Positions 50,701 through 58,437 of a stretch of DNA of 64,000 bases are shown here, one piece after another. Under the pieces are notes generated by a model. That model was not told the DNA's origin, ran no database searches, and saw nothing but the letters and a program-made list of their open reading frames with translations. Origin of the DNA: Dyella japonica DSM 16301. Its GTDB lineage: Bacteria > Pseudomonadota > Gammaproteobacteria > Xanthomonadales > Rhodanobacteraceae. The stretch lies in the NCBI RefSeq assembly GCF_001010355.1, contig NZ_JPLA01000006.1, positions 1-64,000 of the forward strand, read 5' to 3'. The translations under genes were made by a program, and so were the position numbers. Positions within the stretch are counted from its first letter, which is position 1. Every line of letters begins with the position of its first letter.

Positions 50701-50733
50701 AGGCAACAACAGCAGAAATCGCAGCAGATCCAT
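44707..50733 (-). CDS. Bacterial alpha-2-macroglobulin (YfhM-like)
   Basis: A 2008-residue protein. It has a hydrophobic N-terminal anchor (LLLLPLRLLRGLLAGLGLIL, and a second span near residue 60-80), many macroglobulin beta domains, and the thioester motif CSEQ with C1511 in FQHYCSEQIVSS. Family members trap proteases in the periplasm and are made with PBP1C, which repairs the wall; the two genes are adjacent here with a REP-like hairpin between. It is longer than E. coli YfhM (1653 aa). ATG at 50733 has GGAAGG five bases upstream; a TTG eight codons earlier is less likely. Confidence 0.88.
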   Translation of the reverse strand: MDLLRFLLLLPLRLLRGLLAGLGLILRPLLGQVSWSAPTWLPATGGWIRRRPVHAAGVLLGALVLAAAGWFGWQWYKNRPQPVEPTRITLSASAPAITDYTKQPIVISPLMVTFSGSAAPIEQVGKPVTVGIAMQPAVKGQWTWVDDRTLRFVPAEDWPIGKHYEVRFDVAKAFARQVLMADDHFEFDTPAFEAKVERGEFYQDPQDATAKKTIQPVTFNYPVDTADFEKRIEVGLMQRGSRDAPLKYTVTYDQYKLHAWIHSQPLSLPRDESAVSYTIAKGVRSTRGGDGTGAEIKTQVRVPGLYSLTINGIEPTLVDNEKYEPEQVLLVNVGGTVRDTELAGLIKAWVLPPRKAGEEQGEDAPPYGWRASQVGEAELRQSQPLKLEMVSTENEYEAMQSFKFHATPGQRIYVRVDKGLKTFGGYILGKSYTTVVTVPNYPKLLRFMADGSLLSMSGSKRISVVSRNLPGMRVEIGRVLPDQLQHLVSLNQGSYAHPELSYAFSEDHIVERFEQKRSFPKDDPSKAHYEGVDLGQYLKEGKRGVFLLHLSSYDAAAEKKREDARKAAENEPQAAPTNDMSGDESGDGESDQGGMSNDDDGSMPAADTRMIVVTDLGMLVKRSLDGSQDVFVQSIRSGQPVGGASVSVLAVNGQTLFSDTTSADGVVHFPTFKGLEREKQPTLYVVKKGDDLSFLPIGGSSSYDRKLDFSRFDVGGERNATNEGQLSAYLFSDRGIYRPGDTFHVGLIVRAASWTRSVVGIPLQAEIVDPRGMTVKQLPMSMDATGFGELDYAPAETAPTGTWTVNLYIVKDGKAAAQIGSTTVQVKEFLPDRMKVEAKLAGQVPEGWVKPDQIKGVVDVMNLFGTPAADRRVEASVTLRPAWPAFRSWPDYHFYDVRRAKEGYEDKLQDGKTDDKGHAEFDLDLKKYADATYQLYFLVKAYEPEGGRSVAAAAQTLVSSNDWLVGYKSVDNLDYINRDAPRSVHLVAIDHTAKSMALKDLKARLIERRYISVLTKQDSGVFKYQSKLKEVPLNEQPLSIPANGMDYALPTDKPGNYALVIVRSSDGVEVNRVEYSVAGAANVSRSLDRNAELQLNLSKQDYAPGESVDIAIRAPYAGSGLITIERDKVYAHAWFHADTSSSVQHITVPADFEGNGYINVQYIRDPSSDEIFMSPLSYGVVPFSVNLDARRNAIKVDAPALVKPGETVTFKLSAPQPTRAVVFAVDEGILQVARYKLGDPLKFFFRKRMLEVGTSQILDLILPDFEKLMAMASPGGDADGAIGRQLNPFKRKRDKPVAYWSGIVEVNGEKDLTYQVPDYFNGKLRVMAVAVSSDRIGTYEGGTTVRGDFVLSPNVPTTLAPGDEVEVSVGVANNLTGLGGKQVPVAVSLKTGPQLQVVGAPNQSLNLGEMREGVVTFRVKATDKLGSGNLSFTAGYGDKSAHQSVDVSVRPASAYRTQVDVGRVDAGTKQDQPDLRRLFSEYASRDAAISNIPVVLSSGLTTYLVNFQHYCSEQIVSSAMPRLVLSKWPQVKVFADALQPAMSGKKLSNEEALTQFLDVLHSRQNGQGGFGLWSATPDSNAFVSTYAMHFMLEARDRGVAIPRDMFDAGNKYLHQLASDDTLDGLDLLRQRAYAVYLLTRQGNVTTNDLAAVQKRLQDAYPDQWKSDLAAAWLASSYQLLKQDKQAAQLIAGPQKLLERNGADKDFRYGYYYDPLIRDASTLYLLAKHFPERTRALSPRVMENITEPLEQGWYNTLSSSMVLLALDSYASQNTTQLDKLRIDQVHADGAVKAIAALQGNLLQAGSWDADARRLRFTNDSTLPAWRVVSQGGFDRDKPTKAIKDGLEITRDYTDVNGKVIDKVTIGQEIDVHVKIRATDDRGVDNVAIVDLLPGGFEPVIQPPPAVTDQQQDGSEQNDAGGDSEVKASAWRSPIGVGNSSWALQYADVREDRVVLYGTATPDVGEFVYRIKATNAGKFIVPPAYGEALYDRRVQARTAGGVTLEVVRQP

Positions 50734-51057
50734 GATGCCTTCCCGTTTTTCATCCAATGAATACGACTGGGGACACTGTCATCGATTCGAGACGCGCAAT
50801 CGATCAGAACATTCCGCGGGCAAGCCAATCCCGGCGCAGTCAGGTGCGCCAAAACGCCCGCCTCTTGCGAAGCGGACTGAACATCACCGGCTTACCCCAC
50901 GAACAGCTTGCTCGCCAAAGATGGCAAAGCGCGGTAAGGATTCTGGCATGGTTGCGTCAGCGACGCATGGACGCTGCCCGCCCTTTGAGAGTCTTCCGGA
51001 GCCGCCTTGCGCGGGGCCGGACGAGGTACCGGCCAAAGCCGGTACCTCGGACAAAGA
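50734..51057. other. Intergenic region between galU and the A2M gene
   Basis: A 324-bp stretch with no credible gene. It holds a perfect 12-bp stem (51022-51033 with 51038-51049, CGAGGTACCGGC type) with loop CAAA just downstream of galU; no U-run follows. The rest probably contains the promoter of the A2M gene, but I could not pick out clear -35 and -10 boxes. Confidence 0.5.
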
Positions 51058-51930
51058 TCAGAGCGTGGCCATGATCTCGCGCACGACCGGCGCAAGCTTG
51101 GGATCCTGCAAGGCCATATGCATGGTGGCGCGGACCAGGCCGGCCTTGTTGCCGCAATCGAAACGCGTGCCTTCGAAGCGGTAGGCCAGCACGTCGCCCT
51201 GCTCCTTGAGCAAGGCATCGATGGCGTCGGTCAGCTGGATTTCGCCGCCAGCTCCGGGCGTGGTCTGTTCGAGCAGCTGGAAAATGCGACCCGGCAGCAC
51301 ATAGCGGCCGACCACGGCCAGGTTCGAGGGCGCATCGGCCGGCTTGGGCTTCTCCACCATGTGGCGGATCTTGGCGCTGCGCTCGTCGACCTTGGTGGCG
51401 TCGACGATGCCGTACTTGTCGGTGTCGCTGTGCGGCACTTCTTCCACGGCAATGACGCCGGCGTTGGCCGACTGGGCGAGCTCGGCCATCTGGCGCAGTG
51501 CGCCCTTGCCCTTGTTCCAGATCAGGTCGTCCGGCAGCACCACGCCAAAGGGCTCGTCGCCCACCACCGGCTTGGCGCACAGCACCGCATGGCCCAGACC
51601 CAGCGCTTCGGGCTGGGTCACGAAGATCGCGCGCACGTGCTTGGGCAAGGTGCCCTGCACCAGCGCGAGCAATTCGTCCTTGCCCTTTTCCTGCAGCTTC
51701 GCTTCCAGCTCGTAAGCCTTGTCGAAATAGTCGGCGATGGCGTGCTTGTAGCGGTTGGTGACGAAAATCAGCGTGTCCGCACCGGCATCCACCGCTTCAT
51801 CGACGGCGTACTGGATCAAGGGACGATCCAGTACCGGCAGCATTTCCTTGGCAACCACCTTGGTCGCCGGAAGAAAACGCGTGCCGAGACCGGCGACAGG
51901 AAACACGACCTTGCGCAACGGCTTACTCAC
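51058..51930 (-). CDS. galU: UTP-glucose-1-phosphate uridylyltransferase
   Basis: A 290-residue enzyme that makes UDP-glucose from UTP and glucose-1-phosphate. Signature: VVFPVAGLGTRFLPATKVVA then KEMLPVLDRPLIQYAVDEAV (residues 8-47); LPDDLIWN and YVLPGRIF with EIQLTDAIDALL follow. UDP-glucose feeds LPS and exopolysaccharide. It starts one base after the dehydratase gene ends and is the last gene of a leftward surface-polysaccharide operon. Confidence 0.93.
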   Translation of the reverse strand: MSKPLRKVVFPVAGLGTRFLPATKVVAKEMLPVLDRPLIQYAVDEAVDAGADTLIFVTNRYKHAIADYFDKAYELEAKLQEKGKDELLALVQGTLPKHVRAIFVTQPEALGLGHAVLCAKPVVGDEPFGVVLPDDLIWNKGKGALRQMAELAQSANAGVIAVEEVPHSDTDKYGIVDATKVDERSAKIRHMVEKPKPADAPSNLAVVGRYVLPGRIFQLLEQTTPGAGGEIQLTDAIDALLKEQGDVLAYRFEGTRFDCGNKAGLVRATMHMALQDPKLAPVVREIMATL

Positions 51931-53826
51931 TCACTTCTCTCCTGATTCATTACGACGCAGCGCCACCACGTTATCCGTCTGCACCGATTCGCTCCAGCGG
52001 AACGACGGCAGCAGATGGGAGACGCATTGACGCAGCGTATCCTCGTCGTAAGCCACCACAGCATCCGCTGCCTTGGCCATCTGCGTATTGAGCAAATCCC
52101 ATTTCACCGGACGGTACTGCGCAAGAAAGATCTTCGCGTGCGTCGTCTCGATGTAGTTCTCCAGCGGATGGAACAGCTCCTCGAACAGCTTTTCGCCGGA
52201 ACGCAATCCGGTGTAGACGATGGGGATCTCGGTGCCCGGCTTGCGACCTGCCAGGCGGATCATCTGCTCGGCCAGATCGCGGATCTTGATCGGCTCGCCC
52301 ATGTCCAGCGCAAAGATTTCGCCGCCCTTGCCGATGCTCGCTGCCTGCAGGATCAGCTGGCAGGCCTCGGGAATGGTCATGAAGTAGCGGGAGATTTCCG
52401 GATGCGTGATGGTCAGCGGACCGCCGTTGCGGATCTGCTCGCGGAACAGCGGCACCACCGAACCTGCCGAATCGAGCACGTTGCCGAAACGCACCGTGAT
52501 GAAGTGCGTATTGGAATGCTCGTTGAGGTTCTGGCACCAGATTTCCGCCAGGCGCTTGCAGGCGCCCATCACGCTGGTCGGGTTGACCGCCTTGTCGGTG
52601 GAAATCAGCACGAAGGCTTCCACCTGGTGGCGATCCGCCAGGTCGGCCACGTTGCGCGTGGCCAGCACGTTGTTGCGGAACGCGGCGCGCAGCTGGCCCT
52701 GCAACATCGGCACATGCTTGTAGGCCGCGGCGTGGAACACCACCTGCGGCTTGTATTCGCCAAACAGCTTGCGCATCGCGGCGACATCGCCGCAATCGGC
52801 CAGCACGCCTTCGAAGATCAGCTCCGGATACTCGGCGCGCAGCTCCTGCGAAATCCGGTAGAGATTGAATTCGCAGTTGTCGACCACGCACAAGGCCTGC
52901 GCGCCGAGGCGAGCAACCTGGCGGCACAGCTCCGAACCGATCGAACCACCACCGCCCGTCACCAGCACGCGACGGCCGGTGAGCGTGACGCGGATGGCCG
53001 TCCAATCCAATTCCACCGTGTCGCGACCGAGCAGGTCCTCGATGGCGACCTCTTTGATTTCGTTGAAGTGCGCGCGACCGGAAACCACGTCTTCCAGCTT
53101 GGGCACGGTGCGATACGGCAGGCCGCTGAGATCGCACAGTTCCACCACCCGGCGCATTTCCTGGGTGGTGGCGCCAGGCATCGCGATGAGCAGCATCTGG
53201 GCGGCCACTTCGCGTGCCAGCTCGGGAATCTGGTCGATGCGACCGAGTACCGGGCGACCATTGATGCTGGCACCGCGCAGGCTTTCCTTGTCGTCGACAA
53301 AGCCGACCACGGTGAAGCCGTTGTCGCGATGCAGATCGCGCGACAGCGCCTCGCCGGCACGATCCGCACCGACGATCAGCACGCGTTGCGCCGGCTTGGC
53401 CTGGAACAGGTCGACCCGGCTGTCCTTCCAGAAGCGATAGGCCAGGCGCGGCGTACCGAGCAGTACCGACAGCACCACGGGGTACACCAGCAGCACCGAG
53501 CGCGGCACGTCGGCAAGACGGTTGTAGAGGATGAGCACGGCCGCGATGGCCAGCGCGCCGATGATCGCCGCGCGCAGGATGTTCCACAGATCAGGCAGGC
53601 TGGCGAAGCGCCACACGCCCTTGTACAGGCCGGTCCAGCTCAGCACCGCGCCCTGCACCAGCAGGACCAGCGGAAACTCCAGCGCGTGGAAGCTGATCGC
53701 CGCGTTGTCGATCATGGCGTAGCGCAGGGCCTTGGCGATCCACCACGCCAGTGCCGCCATCAGCAGGTCGTGGAGGACCACGGCCGTACGCGGATGAATG
53801 ACACCGACCCAATTACGTAGCGACAT
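51931..53826 (-). CDS. WbpM/CapD-like nucleotide-sugar 4,6-dehydratase
   Basis: A 631-residue membrane protein. Residues 1-120 hold about four membrane spans; 130-255 are a CoA-binding-like Rossmann region (RVLIVGADRAGEALSRDL); the catalytic SDR domain follows with TGGGGSIGSELCRQVARLG, FHAAAYKHVPMLQGQ, and ISTDKAVNPTSVMGACKRLA, where Lys of the modified S-M-K triad is in GACKR. Such enzymes convert UDP-GlcNAc to a 4-keto-6-deoxy sugar for O-antigen or glycan synthesis. It overlaps the WecA-like gene by 14 bases. Confidence 0.88.
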   Translation of the reverse strand: MSLRNWVGVIHPRTAVVLHDLLMAALAWWIAKALRYAMIDNAAISFHALEFPLVLLVQGAVLSWTGLYKGVWRFASLPDLWNILRAAIIGALAIAAVLILYNRLADVPRSVLLVYPVVLSVLLGTPRLAYRFWKDSRVDLFQAKPAQRVLIVGADRAGEALSRDLHRDNGFTVVGFVDDKESLRGASINGRPVLGRIDQIPELAREVAAQMLLIAMPGATTQEMRRVVELCDLSGLPYRTVPKLEDVVSGRAHFNEIKEVAIEDLLGRDTVELDWTAIRVTLTGRRVLVTGGGGSIGSELCRQVARLGAQALCVVDNCEFNLYRISQELRAEYPELIFEGVLADCGDVAAMRKLFGEYKPQVVFHAAAYKHVPMLQGQLRAAFRNNVLATRNVADLADRHQVEAFVLISTDKAVNPTSVMGACKRLAEIWCQNLNEHSNTHFITVRFGNVLDSAGSVVPLFREQIRNGGPLTITHPEISRYFMTIPEACQLILQAASIGKGGEIFALDMGEPIKIRDLAEQMIRLAGRKPGTEIPIVYTGLRSGEKLFEELFHPLENYIETTHAKIFLAQYRPVKWDLLNTQMAKAADAVVAYDEDTLRQCVSHLLPSFRWSESVQTDNVVALRRNESGEK

Positions 53827-54844
53827 GTCGACCCTTGTCCAAAACACGCCGCAGGCAACGGCGCTTCATGAATATCCAGACGGCGGTCGCTATCAGGTAG
53901 GTGCCGATGAAGATCGGTACCGACCATCCTGGCCGGGCCCATGCGAGGAGCGCCAAGGGCGCTGCCACCAACACGTTCCAGACCAGATAGCACGCCCCTC
54001 CCGTGGCATGCGTGAAACCACTGCGTACCATCCATTGGTACAGGTGTTCACGGTGCGCAGTGTACCAACGGCGGCCACTGACCATACGAGCCAACAGAGT
54101 AAGGCTAGCGTCCGCTACAAAAGATGAACTGAGGATCAAAGCCGGCCACAGTAAGTGCCATTCGACCCGCCAGAGCGTTGCGGTCAGGGCGAAAATCAGC
54201 AATCCCATGGTGCCGCTGCCCACATCTCCCATGAAAATGCGGGCCCGGGGCCGGTTGTAGACCCAGAAACCTGCCGCCGCGCCGGCCAGGCAGGCGCATG
54301 CCGTCGCCAAGGCCAGCTGGGCTGCGGCACAGGCCAGCAGGGCCAACCCCACCCCGACAAAGATCACCTGCTGGGCCAGCAGGCCGTCGATGCCGTCCAT
54401 GAAGTTGTGCAGGTTGATGCTCCAGCCACCGGCCAGCACCAGCACCGGCAGCCACCACCACGACATGCCGGTGATCGCCAGCGCGGCCGCCACCAGGCCG
54501 GCCGACAGCAGCTGGATCGCAAAGCGCGGCAGTATCGGCAGCGAACGATGGTCGTCCCACCACCCCACTGCCGCGACCAGCACCGTGGCCACGGCCAAGG
54601 CTGCCACCACGGCCGGCGGCAGTGCCCCCGGCAGCAGGATGAGGCTCGGCGGCATCGTCAGCAGTACCGCCACGACAATGCCGATGCCACCGCCGCGAGG
54701 CGTGGGGATCGTATGGGAACGACGTTGCCCGGGCATGTCCATCATGCCGCGGCGATGCGCGTAGGCGATGGCGCCGCGCACGACCACCATCGCAATCACC
54801 AACGCAGCCAGCACCATCCCTATCGCCAGCGTAGCGGGAGTCAT
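53813..54844 (-). CDS. WecA/WbpL-like glycosyltransferase family 4 (undecaprenyl-phosphate sugar-phosphate transferase)
   Basis: A 343-residue membrane protein with about ten spans. Conserved motifs: GWWDDHRSLPI, NLHNFMDGIDGLL (Mg-binding aspartates), RIFMGDVGSG and TAHREHLYQ. It moves a HexNAc-1-phosphate to undecaprenyl phosphate to start O-antigen or enterobacterial-type glycan. It is encoded with the dehydratase and galU in one operon. Confidence 0.88.
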   Translation of the reverse strand: MTPATLAIGMVLAALVIAMVVVRGAIAYAHRRGMMDMPGQRRSHTIPTPRGGGIGIVVAVLLTMPPSLILLPGALPPAVVAALAVATVLVAAVGWWDDHRSLPILPRFAIQLLSAGLVAAALAITGMSWWWLPVLVLAGGWSINLHNFMDGIDGLLAQQVIFVGVGLALLACAAAQLALATACACLAGAAAGFWVYNRPRARIFMGDVGSGTMGLLIFALTATLWRVEWHLLWPALILSSSFVADASLTLLARMVSGRRWYTAHREHLYQWMVRSGFTHATGGACYLVWNVLVAAPLALLAWARPGWSVPIFIGTYLIATAVWIFMKRRCLRRVLDKGRHVAT

Positions 54845-54851
54845 CCGTGCC

Positions 54852-55440
54852 TCATTCGTTGGCGACGCCGTGGATGGGGCGGATCGTGCTCCAGTTCTTG
54901 CAGCTGGGGCACTGCCAGTGGTGCGCTTTGGCGCCGAAGCCGCAACGGCTGCAGCGATACATGGCCTGGCCCTCGAGCAGCTTCTTGGTGAGGTCGCGCA
55001 GGATCAGGAAGTTTTCGCGCGCCTCGCCTTCCATCTTGTCCATGGTGGCGTCGATCAAGGCCATCAATCCGCGCACCGATGGGCGCTGGCGCAACTGCGA
55101 CGTGAGAAATTCAACCGCGGTGCGCTCGCCATCGCGCTGCTGATACAGACGCGTCAGCGCCAGCACCGGCGAGATGCCGTGATAGCGCTCCAGGATGTCG
55201 CGCATGAAGTGCTCGGCGTGCTCCATCTGCTGCGAGCGTGCATAGCTGTTGAGCAGCGGCGGCAGGATTTCGGGCACGAAGGCGATGTCGGCCTCGACGG
55301 CATGCTCATAGGCCTTGGCCGCTTCGGCGTGCTGACCCTCTTCGGCGTATAGACGTCCGGTCAGCATGAAGGCACGCACGCAATCGGCCTGGCAGGCAAA
55401 CGCCTGGCGCAGATATTCGCGTGCTTCCTGGCGGGCGCCG
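54852..55440 (-). pseudogene. lapB: lapB (yciM), 5'-truncated; only the C-terminal half remains
   Basis: The reading frame codes the C-terminal half of LapB: TPR helices (RAFMLTGRLYAEEGQHAEAA, YARSQQMEHAEHFMRDILER) and the terminal rubredoxin-like zinc domain with CSRCGFGAKAHHWQCPSC. Full LapB has about 390 residues with an N-terminal membrane anchor and more TPRs; here about 195 residues remain and the sequence upstream is lemA, not lapA/lapB. No start codon with a ribosome site is visible; a GTG at 55379 is the first possible. LapB controls LpxC turnover in E. coli, so the loss would matter unless a full copy exists elsewhere. A deletion or an assembly join are the two explanations. Confidence 0.7.
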
Positions 55441-56029
55441 TGCTGCCGAAGTCGACCGTCGGCGCGGTGGAAATGGCCTTCTCGTTCTCCACCGAGAAGT
55501 TCGGCTTGACCTGATAGCCGAACATCTTCGCGGTGAGGTTGTTGGGGAAGGTGCGGATCATCGAGTTGTAATCCTGCACTTCTTTCACGTAGCGGTTGCG
55601 CGCCACGGTGATGCGGTTCTCGGTGCCTTCCAGCTGTGCCTGCAGGTTCTGGAACAGACCATCCGCCTTGAGGTTCGGATAGTTCTCGCTGACCACCATC
55701 AGGCGCGACAGCGCGCTGGACAGCTCGCCCTGCGCCGCCTGGAACTGCTTGAGCTTCTCGGGGTTGTTCAGATCGTCGGTGGTCAGCTGCGTGCTGCCGA
55801 CCTTGGCGCGCGCATTGGTGACCTCGGTAAGCACGCGTTCTTCGTGCTGGGCATAGCCCTTCACCGTATTGACCAAGTTGGGCACCAGGTCGGCGCGACG
55901 CTGGTACTGGTTGAGCACCTCGGACCAGGCCGCCTTCACCGACTCGTCCTGGCGCTGGATGGCGTTATATCCGCAGCCCGAGAGGCCGGCGGCGACCAAC
56001 AGCAAAGCGAGGACACGAAGAAGTTTCAT
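55361..56029 (-). CDS. lemA: LemA family lipoprotein with foreign C-terminal tail
   Basis: A 222-residue product. The first 20 residues are a lipoprotein signal (LLRVLALLLVAAGLSGC). LemA signatures follow: SVKAAWSEVLNQYQRRADLV, PNLVNTVKGYAQHEERVLTE, ENYPNLKADGLFQNLQAQLE and DYNSMIRTFPNNLTAKMFGY, ending near APTVDFG. The last 25 or so residues are lapB sequence read in another frame (from about 55440), so the gene was joined to lapB near its natural end. LemA genes are normally followed by a TPM-domain gene, missing here. GGAG precedes ATG at 56029. Confidence 0.8.
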   Translation of the reverse strand: MKLLRVLALLLVAAGLSGCGYNAIQRQDESVKAAWSEVLNQYQRRADLVPNLVNTVKGYAQHEERVLTEVTNARAKVGSTQLTTDDLNNPEKLKQFQAAQGELSSALSRLMVVSENYPNLKADGLFQNLQAQLEGTENRITVARNRYVKEVQDYNSMIRTFPNNLTAKMFGYQVKPNFSVENEKAISTAPTVDFGSTAPARKHANICARRLPARPIACVPSC

Positions 56030-56140
56030 GGGGGTGCTCCAATCCGGTGGAGGGCCCATTGCAGCATTCCGCATGTGACGGCGCAATCTTACGGAATCTT
56101 AGACCCGCCTGGCGTCTGGCCGAGCGTTCATTTCCCTTCA

Positions 56141-56170
56141 CCGTCATTCCGGCGCAGGCCGGAATGACGG
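56141..56170. repeat. REP-like hairpin between lemA and dgkA
   Basis: Perfect 13-bp arms CCGTCATTCCGGC and GCCGGAATGACGG with loop GCAG. This is the dispersed palindrome found widely in Xanthomonadales and other proteobacterial intergenic regions. Confidence 0.7.
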
Positions 56171-56177
56171 GGCAAGA

Positions 56178-56552
56178 TCAACCCACCCAGCGCGGCCACA
56201 AAATCAGGCCCCAGCTCAGCGCCGTCATCGTCAGCAGCAGGAACACCGCCGCCGAACCCATGTCCTTGGCGCGGCCGGCCAGCTCGTGGAATTCGGGGCT
56301 GACCTTGTCCACCACCGCTTCCACGGCCGAATTGAGCAGCTCGGCCGACAGCACCAGCACCGGCGGCAGGATCAGCGCGATCTTTTCCAGCGGACCGTTG
56401 CCCAACCACAGGCCCAGCGGCACCAGGATCACGGCGATGCCTACCTCCATGCGGAACGAGGCCTCGTGGCGCCAGCCCGCCTGCAGGCCTTTCATGGACC
56501 ACTTGAAGGCGTTCCAGATTTGCCGGGGCCCGCGGAAACCAGTAGCGGCCAT
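56178..56552 (-). CDS. dgkA: Diacylglycerol kinase
   Basis: A 124-residue protein, the size of E. coli DgkA (122 aa). Three membrane spans and the active-site segment SAELLNSAVEAVVDKVSPEF then HELAGRAKDMGSAAV, with the conserved E-x-x-N-(S/T)-A-I/V-E and K-D-x-x-S/G-A-A. It recycles diacylglycerol released by envelope glycan synthesis. ATG at 56552. Confidence 0.93.
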   Translation of the reverse strand: MAATGFRGPRQIWNAFKWSMKGLQAGWRHEASFRMEVGIAVILVPLGLWLGNGPLEKIALILPPVLVLSAELLNSAVEAVVDKVSPEFHELAGRAKDMGSAAVFLLLTMTALSWGLILWPRWVG

Positions 56553-56784
56553 GGTGTCGTCCTCTGTGAGATTGCGGCGTGGCCGCGCCCGTGCCCGACG
56601 GGCATAAGACCTCGATTTTGCCATATCGCCCGACGGGCGGGCAGGCCGCAGGTTTCTGCATGCGGCAGTGCAACGTCAACTGAATGAATGTTGGGTTACC
56701 CTTGCCCACTTTGTGACCCAAGTCAGGGGTTACGCGAGCCGGCCGCCCCGCGGCCGTTGTTAGAAACGCAGTACGGACTATTGA

Positions 56785-58317
56785 ATGGCAATCCAGAATC
56801 CACCGGTCTCGCAGACCCGCTCGTTCAGCACCGTGTTCCTGATCGAGATGTGGGAGCGCTTCGGCTTCTACGGCATGCAGGTGTTGATGGTCACCTACAT
56901 GATGAAGAAGCTCGGCTTCATCGATACCAAGGCCAACCTCGTATGGGGTGCGGCCGCTGCCCTGATCTACGCCACGCCCGCCATCGGCGGCTGGGTCGGC
57001 GACAAGCTCATCGGCACCCGTCGCACCATGGTCACCGGCGCGGTCGTGCTCGCACTGGGCTACGCGATGCTGTGGATTCCCTCCAATGATCCGACGCTCA
57101 CCTATGTGTCGCTGGGCGTGATCATCGTCGGCAACGGCTTCTTCAAGCCCAATGCCGGCAACCTCGTGCGCAAGATCTACGAGGGCGACGATGTGCGCAT
57201 CGACAGCGCGTTCACCATCTACTACATGGCGGTCAACGTCGGCTCGATGGTCTCGATGACGGCCACGCCCTGGATCCGCGACTACGTGGGCGCGCACTAC
57301 GGCGACGCCATGGGCTGGCATACCGCGTTCGGCGCCTGCGCCGTGGGCCTGGTGCTTGGCCTGATCAATTACTCGCTGATGCATCGCACGCTGGCCCACA
57401 TCGGCTCGCCGCCGGATGAGCAGCCGGTGCAGATGAAGCGTGTGCTGGCCCTGGTCGCCGCCTCGCTGGTGCTGGTGGTGGTGGCGGCTTTCATCCTGCA
57501 GAGCCTGCTCGCCGCCAAAATCTGCGTATACCTCGCCGGCATCGTGATCCTGGGGATCTTCGTGCACCTGATCCGCAACGCCGGCAAGGGTGAGCGCGCG
57601 GGCCTGATCGCCGCCCTGGTGCTCACCGTGCAGACGATTTTCTTCTTCATCTTCTACGCGCAGATGGCGACCTCGCTGAACCTGTTCGCTCAGAAGAACG
57701 TCAACCTCTCCTTCGACGTGTTCGGCGTCCACGTCTTCAACTGGATTCCCGAGCAGTACCAGAACCTCAACGCGATCTGGATCGTGCTGCTCAGCCCGGT
57801 GCTGGTGGCGATCTACAACGGCCTCGGCCGCGTGGGCAAGGATCCGTCGGTGGCGTTCAAGTTCGCGCTCGGCTTTGCCGCGGTGGCGATCGGCTTCTTC
57901 ATGTACGGCCTCGGCGCCATGAGCGCCGTCGACGGCCAGGTGTCGTCGTGGACGATGGTCTGGGGCTACGGCTTCTACTCGCTGGGCGAGCTGCTGGTCA
58001 GCGGCCTGGGCCTGGCCATGATCGCCCGCTACGTGCCGGCGCGCATGGGCGGCTTCATGATGGGCGCCTACTACGTGGCCGTGGGTATTTCGCAGTACCT
58101 GGGCAGCGTGGTGGCCAATATCGCCGCCATGCCCGAGAACATCAGCAGCCCGGTCGAGTCGCTGAACATCTACGTCAGCCTGTTCAACAAGCTGGGCTTC
58201 GTCGGCATTGCCTGTACGGTGATCGCCGTGGTCATGCTGCCGCTGATGAACAAGCTTTCGCGCAGCCACTCCGAAGTGCATACGCCGCTGCCGGCCGTGC
58301 ACAGCGAAGAAGTCTGA
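56785..58317 (+). CDS. POT/PTR family proton-dependent oligopeptide transporter
   Basis: A 510-residue protein of about 14 spans. The N-terminal EMWERFGFYGMQVLMVTYMM is the E-x-x-E-R-F/Y-x-x-Y-G proton-coupling motif; GGWVGDKLIGTRRTMVTGAV and FTIYYMAVNVGSM are the PTR signatures. It takes up di- and tripeptides with protons (DtpA type). A terminator follows. Confidence 0.9.
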   Translation: MAIQNPPVSQTRSFSTVFLIEMWERFGFYGMQVLMVTYMMKKLGFIDTKANLVWGAAAALIYATPAIGGWVGDKLIGTRRTMVTGAVVLALGYAMLWIPSNDPTLTYVSLGVIIVGNGFFKPNAGNLVRKIYEGDDVRIDSAFTIYYMAVNVGSMVSMTATPWIRDYVGAHYGDAMGWHTAFGACAVGLVLGLINYSLMHRTLAHIGSPPDEQPVQMKRVLALVAASLVLVVVAAFILQSLLAAKICVYLAGIVILGIFVHLIRNAGKGERAGLIAALVLTVQTIFFFIFYAQMATSLNLFAQKNVNLSFDVFGVHVFNWIPEQYQNLNAIWIVLLSPVLVAIYNGLGRVGKDPSVAFKFALGFAAVAIGFFMYGLGAMSAVDGQVSSWTMVWGYGFYSLGELLVSGLGLAMIARYVPARMGGFMMGAYYVAVGISQYLGSVVANIAAMPENISSPVESLNIYVSLFNKLGFVGIACTVIAVVMLPLMNKLSRSHSEVHTPLPAVHSEEV

Positions 58318-58327
58318 TCCAACGCCA

Positions 58328-58355
58328 CTCGCCCCGCTCGCCGGGGCGAGTTTTT
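58328..58355 (+). terminator. Rho-independent terminator after the peptide transporter
   Basis: CTCGCCCCG and CGGGGCGAG with a five-base loop, followed by TTTTT. Confidence 0.85.
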
Positions 58356-58437
58356 ATGGGCGGCCGCCAGGCGCAAAGTGACGCAGCGGCCCGCGTCTAC
58401 GCCAGGCCTATGGCCCAAACCGGCTAACATCGCCGGC

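Noticed and set aside
56128..58302. Long open frame on the minus strand opposite dgkA and the peptide transporter gene
   Set aside because: Antisense shadow; the plus-strand transporter has all its family motifs and the shadow has none.
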